Source: Natronomonas sp.
GTDB taxonomy: Archaea > Halobacteriota > Halobacteria > Halobacteriales > Haloarculaceae
NCBI GenBank assembly: GCA_007135435.1
Contig: SLIW01000419.1
Location: forward strand, 1 to 10,625
Reading direction: 5' to 3'
Length of the DNA stretch: 10,625 nt
A program made the translations under genes and the position numbers. Within the stretch, counting starts at the first letter, position 1. The number at the start of each line of letters is the position of its first letter. Below, piece by piece: positions 6,972 to 10,625 of the stretch. The notes beneath the pieces were generated by a model. The model was not told where the DNA came from. It saw only the letters and a program-made list of their open reading frames with translations, and made no database searches.

Positions 6972-7109
6972 CCGCGCCGAGCGTAGCGAGGGCGCGGTTC
7001 ACGCGCTTGCGGCGAGCGACGCGACAGCGCGCTCGCCGCAAGGGCGCCTTTTTGGTCGAGATTTTTCGAGGAGTGGTGAGCCGCGAGCGGCTCGTGGGCC
7101 GCTCGCGGC
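6972..7109. repeat. Cluster of three perfect inverted repeats in a 361-base gap
   Basis: Three stem-loops are stacked. The first has a 7-bp stem (CCGCGCC 6972-6978 with GGCGCGG 6991-6997). The second has a 13-bp stem (CTTGCGGCGAGCG 7006-7018 with CGCTCGCCGCAAG 7030-7042, 11-nt loop). The third has a 12-bp stem (GCCGCGAGCGGC 7080-7091 with GCCGCTCGCGGC 7098-7109, 6-nt loop). All share GCGAG/CTCGC words. The rest of the gap (6814-7174) holds the direct repeat, two A/T-rich patches (near 6865-6880 and 6935-6943), and no convincing gene. The block resembles intergenic palindromic repeats I recall from haloarchaeal genomes, but that is memory, not a search. Confidence 0.85.
7006..7066 (+). terminator. 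Candidate terminator: long stem followed by two T-tracts
   Basis: The 13-bp inverted repeat at 7006-7042 is followed by TTTTT at 7049-7053 and again at 7062-7066. Archaeal RNA polymerase terminates on oligo-U, with or without a stem. This could end a transcript from the M48-lipoprotein unit, although it sits about 240 nt past that stop. The T-tracts could equally be part of a repeated intergenic element. Confidence 0.4.
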
Positions 7110-7145
7110 GAACCCGACGAAGAAAAAGGTCGCGTTCCACAAGCG

Positions 7146-7151
7146 TTTAAT
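7146..7151 (+). promoter_or_regulatory. TATA-like box of the TRAM-Tfx pair
   Basis: TTTAAT is centred about 27 nt before ATG 7175, the classic spacing for a leaderless haloarchaeal mRNA. The bases just before the ATG contain no Shine-Dalgarno. Confidence 0.55.
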
Positions 7152-7174
7152 CCGCCGCGTCGCTACCACTCTCC

Positions 7175-7654
7175 ATGCCGGACTGCCCACTCGCGGACGA
7201 ATGCCCCAGTTTCTCCGAGCGGATCGAGGGGATGGGGTGCCAGCACTACGGCGACCGCGGCGGCGCCGAGTGGTGCAACCACTACAGCCAGCCGATCCGG
7301 GACCTCAAGCAGCAGCCGGTCAAGCTCGGCGAGGAGGTCGTCGTCGACGTCGAGGACATCCACGAGTCGGGCGCGGGCGTGGGCAGGACCGAGGACGGGT
7401 TCATCGTGATGGTCGACGGCGTGCTCCCGGAGGCCCGCGCGAAGGTTCGGATCACGGAGGTGCGGTCGAACCACGCGTGGGCCGACGAGGTCGAGCGACT
7501 GCCGATGGAGGAGGAGGACGCCGGCGCCGACGGTGAGGGCGACGGGGTGGACGCGGACGAGGCGGGCGACGGCGAGACCGACGACCGCAGCAAGCGCCAG
7601 CGGGCGCTGGACCGACAGCGGCTGGGCAGCCGCGAGAACTTCTGGGGCAAGTGA
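7175..7654 (+). CDS. TRAM-domain protein with Cys-rich N-terminus
   Basis: This 159-aa protein has a TRAM domain (about 47-108: QQPVKLGEEVVVDVEDIHES through ITEVRSNHAWADEVE). This OB-fold module binds RNA and is found fused to tRNA methyltransferases and alone in archaea; some archaeal single-TRAM proteins act as RNA chaperones. The N-terminus has C4, C10, C22 and C34 with H24 and H36 (CPLADEC...CQH...CNH), a plausible zinc or Fe-S site. Residues 111-137 are a Glu/Asp/Gly-rich linker ending in a basic tail (KRQRALDRQRLGSRENFWGK). No methyltransferase domain is present. It has its own TATA at 7146 and is followed one base after its stop by the Tfx gene, so the two are probably co-transcribed. 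Role inferred: RNA binding linked to a transcription regulator. Confidence 0.85.
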   Translation: MPDCPLADECPSFSERIEGMGCQHYGDRGGAEWCNHYSQPIRDLKQQPVKLGEEVVVDVEDIHESGAGVGRTEDGFIVMVDGVLPEARAKVRITEVRSNHAWADEVERLPMEEEDAGADGEGDGVDADEAGDGETDDRSKRQRALDRQRLGSRENFWGK

Positions 7655-7655
7655 C

Positions 7656-8111
7656 GTGACCGCGGGGGACGTCGACGAACTGCTGGCCCGGGCGGGCTTC
7701 GACGAGGACGCGAGCGTCCTGACGCGCCGCCAGGCGGAGGTGCTGGTGCTCCGCGAGCGGGGCGTCCCCCAGGCGGACATCGCCGAGCAGCTGGGCACCT
7801 CCCGGGCGAACGTCTCGAGCGTCGAGTCCAGCGCCCGCGAGAACGTCGCGAAGGCCCGCGAGACCGTCGACTTCGCCGAGGCGCTCTCGGCGCCGGTGCA
7901 GCTGACCGTCGAGGCCGGGACCGACCTCTACGACGTCCCGAACAGGGTCTACTCGGCCTGCGACGAGGCGGGCGTGAAGGTCGCCCGGACGGCGCCGGAG
8001 CTGATGAAGCTCGTCAGCGACGCCGCCGGCGACGCCGTCCACGGCCGCAAGGTGCGCCACGACATCCGCGTCAGCGTGACGGGCGACGGGACAGTCCGGG
8101 TCCGCGTCTGA
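7656..8111 (+). CDS. Tfx family DNA-binding transcriptional regulator
   Basis: This 151-aa protein belongs to the Tfx family, named for the Methanothermobacter protein that binds near the fmdECB molybdenum formylmethanofuran dehydrogenase operon. The N-terminal helix-turn-helix is clear: LTRRQAEVLVLRERGVPQAD and IAEQLGTSRANVSSVESSAR (residues 22-61) resemble the LuxR/sigma-type recognition unit. The C-terminal part (about 75-151, with YDVPNRVYSACDEAGVKVAR and a strand-rich VRHDIRVSVTGDGTVRVRV end) is the Tfx C-terminal domain. GTG 7656 is chosen because it begins just before the conserved region and one base after the TRAM stop; the same frame upstream is out-of-frame TRAM sequence. Haloarchaea lack methanogenesis, so the target here is unknown. 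The close pairing with the TRAM gene suggests shared expression. Confidence 0.88.
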   Translation: MTAGDVDELLARAGFDEDASVLTRRQAEVLVLRERGVPQADIAEQLGTSRANVSSVESSARENVAKARETVDFAEALSAPVQLTVEAGTDLYDVPNRVYSACDEAGVKVARTAPELMKLVSDAAGDAVHGRKVRHDIRVSVTGDGTVRVRV

Positions 8112-8191
8112 GGGCTGGCGGGGCGGGTGCGGGACGCCGGTACGTGGCTCGGACCACGGTCGACGGTTCGTCTTCCGTTCCTTCGCTCCGT

Positions 8192-8268
8192 GGGGGAGTT
8201 CGTTTTGAGGGGGAGTTCGCTTCACACGGGAGTTGGATTTATGAGGGAGTTCGTTTTATGGGGGAGCC
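8192..8268. repeat. Degenerate ~17-nt tandem repeat in the SDR promoter
   Basis: Units beginning GGGAGTT recur: GGGGGAGTTCGTTTTGA (8192-8208), GGGGGAGTTCGCTTCACAC (8209-8227), GGGAGTTGGATTTATGA (8228-8244), GGGAGTTCGTTTTATG (8245-8260) and a trailing GGGGAGCC. The last full unit supplies the TTTTAT TATA box of the SDR gene; the third has a TTTAT-like copy. The array could be a repeated operator, a duplicated promoter, or slippage debris. Confidence 0.8.
8254..8259 (+). promoter_or_regulatory. TATA box of the SDR gene
   Basis: TTTTAT is centred about 28 nt before ATG 8285, which fixes that ATG as the probable leaderless start. An in-frame ATG at 8258 lies inside the TATA box itself and is unlikely to be transcribed. 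Confidence 0.6.
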
Positions 8269-8284
8269 GGTCGACCTCGCCGGT

Positions 8285-9070
8285 ATGGATCTCGGAATCG
8301 ACGGCGACGCGGCACTGGTGACGGCCGGCTCGGCGGGGCTCGGGCTGGCGAGCGCCGAGGCGCTCGCCCGCGAGGGCTGCGACGTGGCGGTCTGTGGGCG
8401 CAACGAGGACCGCCTGGAGGAGGCGCGCGACCGGCTCGACCAGCTCGGCGACGGTGCGGTGCGGGCGGTCCAGGCGGACATCACCAGGAAGGAGGACGTC
8501 GAGGCCTTCGTCGAGGGCACTGTCGACGCGTTCGGCGGGCTGGACCACGTCGTCACGAGCGCTGGCGGACCGCCGCCGGGGTCGTTCCTCGAGACGGACG
8601 ACGACCACTGGTACGACGCCTACGACCTGCTCGTGATGAGCGCCGTCTGGACGGTCCGGGAGGCACACCCGCACCTCGCCGACGGGGGCGGGACCGTCGT
8701 CCACATCACCTCGCGGTCGGTCCAGGAGGTCATCGACGAGCTCGTGCTATCGAACGCGGTCCGGCGGGCGGTCATCGGGCTGATGAAGACGCTCTCCCAC
8801 GAGTTCGGCCCGGAGATCCGCGTCAACGCCGTGCTCCCCGGCGCCCACGAGACGAGTCGTATCGAGGAGCTCGTCGAGGCCGCCGTCGACCGCGGCGACT
8901 TCGACAGCTACGAGGAGGGCCTCGCAGCGTGGGGCGAGGGCGTCCCACTGGAGCGCGTCGGCGACCCACGCGAGCTCGGCGAGACGGTCGCGTGGCTCTC
9001 CAGCGATCGCTCCTCGTACGTCAGCGGCGTCTCCATCCCCGTCGACGGGGGCTCGACCCGAAGCGTGTAG
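8285..9070 (+). CDS. SDR family oxidoreductase lacking the standard catalytic Tyr/Lys
   Basis: This 261-aa Rossmann-fold protein belongs to the short-chain dehydrogenase/reductase superfamily. TAGSAGLG (13-20) is the nucleotide-binding Gly motif, D65 follows at the adenine pocket, and TSAGG (91-95) replaces the usual NNAG. The C-terminal half has the expected RVNAVLPG (179-186) and YVSGVSIPVDGG (245-256). A serine remains (ITS, S143), but where YxxxK should stand the sequence reads LSNAVRR, putting S156 and R160 at the Tyr and Lys positions. A known FabG-like subgroup (CDD cd05344, BKR-like SDR-like) is described as departing from the catalytic tetrad in this way, so this is a family trait rather than damage. 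Activity is therefore uncertain and the substrate unknown. It appears monocistronic, with its own TATA. Confidence 0.88.
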   Translation: MDLGIDGDAALVTAGSAGLGLASAEALAREGCDVAVCGRNEDRLEEARDRLDQLGDGAVRAVQADITRKEDVEAFVEGTVDAFGGLDHVVTSAGGPPPGSFLETDDDHWYDAYDLLVMSAVWTVREAHPHLADGGGTVVHITSRSVQEVIDELVLSNAVRRAVIGLMKTLSHEFGPEIRVNAVLPGAHETSRIEELVEAAVDRGDFDSYEEGLAAWGEGVPLERVGDPRELGETVAWLSSDRSSYVSGVSIPVDGGSTRSV

Positions 9071-9098
9071 GCGGGTCGGGACGGGACGGGGGTGCGAC

Positions 9099-9148
9099 GA
9101 GCAGGGCCGAGCAGGGCCGAGCAGGGCCGAGCAGGGCCGAGCAGGAAC
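9099..9148. repeat. 10-nt tandem array downstream of the SDR gene
   Basis: GAGCAGGGCC is repeated four times perfectly (9099-9138), then once in degraded form (GAGCAGGAAC, 9139-9148). It lies in the 206-nt gap between the convergent SDR and membrane-protein genes, paralleling the 5-nt array in the other convergent gap of this window. Confidence 0.95.
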
Positions 9149-9160
9149 GGGTCGGGAGGA

Positions 9161-9190
9161 AGTCGGGACGGGAGTCGGGACGGGAGTCAG
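9161..9190. repeat. 12-nt tandem repeat, 2.5 copies
   Basis: AGTCGGGACGGG occurs at 9161-9172 and 9173-9184, followed by a partial copy (AGTCAG). It lies 12 nt after the 10-nt array in the same convergent gap and has no evident function. Confidence 0.85.
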
Positions 9191-9276
9191 GACTCCGAAG
9201 GCGCCGGTTCGGCTGCCGACCTGCCGAGTTGCCCGGGCCCCCGTTGGCGGCCACCATCGACGTGCGGAGCGGTCCG

Positions 9277-9744
9277 TCATCGGCATCGAGCGTCGCTGGT
9301 TTCCGTCTCGGCCTCCGGCTCCGCGCTGCTGTCCGGCATCTCGCTGTCGCCTCCTGTCCCATATACCACCTCTTCATCGCCGCCTGCGTCCTCCTGTCTC
9401 TTCCCGTGGCCGGCCGCTCCCTCCCGGTCGACAGCCACGTCGGCGTCTGAATCCTCGGCATTGGCGTGGGCGTCGTCTCGGTCGTCGGTATGGAGCCGAT
9501 CGGACAGGACGACGAGGAGCTGGACGGAGAGGGCGATGGCGGCCACGAAGACACCGAGGCCGACCGCGCCGGCGAGGGCCGCCTGGCCCAGGACCGACTC
9601 GACGAACCAGACGACCCCGAAGAGGAGGAGGATGCTGGCCCCGATCGCCAGGCAGACGGCGAGGGTGAACCCGACGACCCTGAGGATGACCCTGCCGCTC
9701 CAGCGGAGCCTGGCCGAGAGCCGAGTCGGGAGCCGGATGCCCAT
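9277..9744 (-). CDS. Small membrane protein, two helices and long acidic tail
   Basis: I do not recognise this 155-aa protein. After a basic N-terminus (MGIRLPTRLSARLRWSGR) it has two strongly hydrophobic segments, about 18-46 and 54-80, separated by a short polar turn (VESVLGQ). The remainder (81-155) is hydrophilic, very acidic and probably disordered, rich in Asp, Glu, Ala and Gly, ending DARCR. The positive-inside rule suggests both termini are cytoplasmic. ATG 9744 is preferred to an in-frame upstream start at 9963 because a TATA-like TTTACA on the minus strand (9777-9772) sits about 30 nt ahead, and the 73 extra residues are Arg/Pro-rich and not protein-like. It converges on the SDR gene across a repeat-filled gap. 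Hydrophobic pattern and acidity support a real gene; function is unknown. Confidence 0.7.
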   Translation of the reverse strand: MGIRLPTRLSARLRWSGRVILRVVGFTLAVCLAIGASILLLFGVVWFVESVLGQAALAGAVGLGVFVAAIALSVQLLVVLSDRLHTDDRDDAHANAEDSDADVAVDREGAAGHGKRQEDAGGDEEVVYGTGGDSEMPDSSAEPEAETETSDARCR

Positions 9745-9771
9745 CTGCCGTCTCTGACGGCCCGGGGGCTT

Positions 9772-9777
9772 GTAAAG
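9772..9777 (-). promoter_or_regulatory. TATA-like box of the small membrane protein gene
   Basis: Reading the minus strand, CTTTACAAG occurs with its TTTACA core at 9777-9772, centred about 30 nt before the ATG at 9744. This agrees with a leaderless mRNA and decides between the two possible starts. Confidence 0.55.
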
Positions 9778-9812
9778 TGATTCGGCCAGGGGGCGAGATC
9801 CTCGGTTCTCCT

Positions 9813-9986
9813 TCACTCGCCGTGGGCGTCCGCCCCGGCGAGGAGGCGTCCGAGGGGACGAGACCAGTCGATCCGTCGTCGCGATAGCCGCGGGGAGGGT
9901 CCCGGAGACGTGTGTCGACGGGCCGCGGTGTCGACCACCTGCTGCAGCGCCGACCAGCTCCAACGACGACCCACCCGATCATCCAT
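9813..9986 (-). CDS. Possible 57-aa protein, translationally coupled to the Cys protein
   Basis: A short reading frame begins MDDRVGRRWSWSALQQVVDT and ends LLAGADAHGE. Its ATG (9986-9984) shares one base with the stop of the preceding gene (TGATG), a classic coupling arrangement. Third positions are largely G or C, but Arg codons are mixed (several CGT and CGA), and other frames here are open too. It is basic in the middle and has no recognisable domain. The 9745-9985 stretch otherwise contains only the promoter for the membrane protein gene. It may be a real microprotein or a chance frame. Confidence 0.3.
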   Translation of the reverse strand: MDDRVGRRWSWSALQQVVDTAARRHTSPGPSPRLSRRRIDWSRPLGRLLAGADAHGE

Positions 9987-10270
9987 CACCAGGTCTCGAT
10001 CTGGCCGTCCCGGATGTCCTCGACGCAGCCGCGGCAGTCCTGGTGGTCGGGATCGTAGCACGCCGGACGCGCCTGGTCGTCGACCGAGATCGCCCGCTTC
10101 TCGGCGTACCTCCGGCAGACGATCCGGGCGCGGCCCTCCTCGTCGGTCGGGAGGTCCGCCCGGGCGGCCGCCTTGGCGTCGCTGTAGGCCCGTCTGGCCG
10201 CTCCGTACTGGCGGCCCGCGGAGTTGAGCTTCGTCCGGATGAGCCGCTTCAGCCGACGCCGGTTGCTCAC
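9986..10270 (-). CDS. Small haloarchaeal Cys-containing protein of unknown function
   Basis: This 94-aa protein starts with a very basic segment (MSNRRRLKRLIRTKLNSAGR) and continues through a helical stretch (YGAARRAYSDAKAAARADL) to DLPTDEEGRARIVCRRYAEKR. It ends with a compact Cys cluster: C52, C71, H76, C79 and C82 (ACYDPDHQDCRGCVEDIRDG), a likely zinc site. It resembles a conserved haloarchaeal domain of unknown function (I believe DUF7091, from memory). GTG 10270 is preferred to an upstream TTG at 10297 because the conserved-looking SNRRRLKR begins there. A weak TATA-like CTTTGG on the minus strand around 10298-10292 is about 26 nt ahead. Basic N-terminus and metal site suggest nucleic-acid or ribosome binding, by inference. 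Confidence 0.72.
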   Translation of the reverse strand: MSNRRRLKRLIRTKLNSAGRQYGAARRAYSDAKAAARADLPTDEEGRARIVCRRYAEKRAISVDDQARPACYDPDHQDCRGCVEDIRDGQIETW

Positions 10271-10336
10271 GCGTGCGGCTTGGTGCGCGGTCCCCAAAGA
10301 GGCGTCGCTACGGACGCGGCGTGAGGGACGAACCCT

Positions 10337-10414
10337 CGCGACGATCGCGTCCCGGCAGCCTTCGCGACGATCGTGGCCTGATAGCCGTCGCGACGTTCAC
10401 GGCCTTGATTGGGT
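10337..10414. repeat. Degenerate 26-nt tandem repeat, 3 copies
   Basis: CGCGACGATCG recurs at 10337 and 10363, and CGCGACGTTCA at 10389, exactly 26 nt apart. The following bases are partly conserved (AGCC near the end of copies 1 and 2, GGCCT in copies 2 and 3). It lies in the 332-nt divergent gap 10271-10602, which holds no convincing gene. Confidence 0.75.
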
Positions 10415-10441
10415 CTCGCGTGTACGCGTCATCGAAAACGA

Positions 10442-10521
10442 CCGAGACGACCGGTACACAGCCGAGACGACCGGTAGACGGCCGAGACGACCGGTAGACG
10501 GCCGAGACGGCCGGTGGCGAT
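10442..10521. repeat. 20-nt iteron-like tandem repeat, 4 copies
   Basis: Units CCGAGACGACCGGTACACAG (10442-10461), CCGAGACGACCGGTAGACGG twice (10462-10501), and a diverged CCGAGACGGCCGGTGGCGAT (10502-10521) abut without spacers. The first three contain the palindrome ACCGGT; the fourth has GCCGGT. The array ends about 50 nt before the TATA-like box at 10571, a position suited to an activator or repressor array. The unit of about two helical turns would place sites on one face of the DNA. Confidence 0.9.
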
Positions 10522-10570
10522 GCCGCCGGTACCGGGGATGGCCACCCGGCCTCGGCCAACTCACCACCAC

Positions 10571-10578
10571 ATTTTAAG
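10571..10578 (+). promoter_or_regulatory. TATA-like box of the gene leaving the window
   Basis: ATTTTAAG is centred about 28 nt before the ATG at 10603. The A-rich run after it (GGAAAAACG) stands out in this GC-rich window. The geometry matches a leaderless promoter. Confidence 0.6.
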
Positions 10579-10602
10579 GAAAAACGTGGCATTGAGACGG
10601 CC

Positions 10603-10625
10603 ATGTTCACCCACGAGTTCCACAC
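10603..10625 (+). CDS. Start of a gene truncated by the window edge
   Basis: ATG 10603 opens a frame reading MFTHEFH before the window ends. Only the promoter spacing supports it; the product cannot be identified. The repeat array at 10442-10521 is a candidate control region for it. Confidence 0.45.

Noticed and set aside
6940..7140. A short basic minus-strand frame within the palindrome cluster
   Set aside because: Its sequence is generated by the inverted repeats; there is no promoter and no domain.
9745..9963. An upstream start at 9963 adding 73 residues to the small membrane protein
   Set aside because: The extension is Arg/Pro/Gly-rich and crosses the TATA-like box that fits the ATG at 9744.
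10442..10521. A CRISPR array
   Set aside because: The units are directly abutting with no spacers, number only four, and no cas gene is present.
1..10625. tRNA or rRNA genes, insertion sequences, defence or phage modules
   Set aside because: No tRNA-like T-loop/acceptor pattern, rRNA segment, transposase, integrase, nuclease or toxin-antitoxin motif was seen by eye on either strand.

Overview
The window looks like a stretch of haloarchaeal (class Halobacteria) chromosome. It is very GC-rich, its proteins are acidic (rich in Asp and Glu), and third codon positions are mostly G or C. TATA-like boxes repeatedly sit about 27-33 nt upstream of start codons that lack a Shine-Dalgarno sequence, which is the leaderless promoter layout common in these archaea. 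Several proteins also belong to archaeal or haloarchaeal families: Tfx, a TrmB-like regulator, a single-TRAM protein and a COG2108-like radical SAM protein. There is no rRNA, tRNA, insertion sequence, phage gene or CRISPR array. The genus cannot be named from the sequence alone.

Layout, left to right. A radical SAM protein (141-1133, +) is followed by a multidomain regulator with two winged-helix-like modules and a TrmB/PLD-like sensor (1321-2571, +). The regulator converges on a MATE-family efflux transporter (2750-4201, -), and a striking 5-nt tandem array lies between the two 3' ends. The 300 bases upstream of the transporter hold a candidate broken minus-strand gene and a strong TATA box. 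That box drives an apparent two-gene operon: an M48 (HtpX-like) membrane zinc protease (4502-5512, +) overlapping by 4 nt a Tat-exported lipoprotein with PQQ-like propeller repeats (5509-6813, +).

A 361-base gap follows. It contains a direct repeat, three stacked palindromes and T-tracts. Next is a tight pair: a Cys-rich TRAM-domain protein (7175-7654, +) and a Tfx-family DNA-binding protein (7656-8111, +). A divergent SDR protein (8285-9070, +) follows, preceded by a 17-nt degenerate repeat that contains its TATA box. The right end carries minus-strand genes: a two-helix membrane protein with an acidic tail (9277-9744), and a small basic Cys-containing protein (9986-10270) that may be coupled to a 57-aa ORF (9813-9986). 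It ends with a promoter region holding two tandem arrays and the first codons of a gene leaving the window (10603 onward).

The genes do not form one obvious pathway. They read as ordinary core or accessory haloarchaeal genes in short units. The most unusual feature is the number of different short tandem arrays between or beside genes, with periods of 5, 10, 12, 17, 18, 20 and 26 nt. The candidate frameshifted gene at about 4202-4432 is the other main oddity. I see no convincing new defence, mobile or biosynthetic system.
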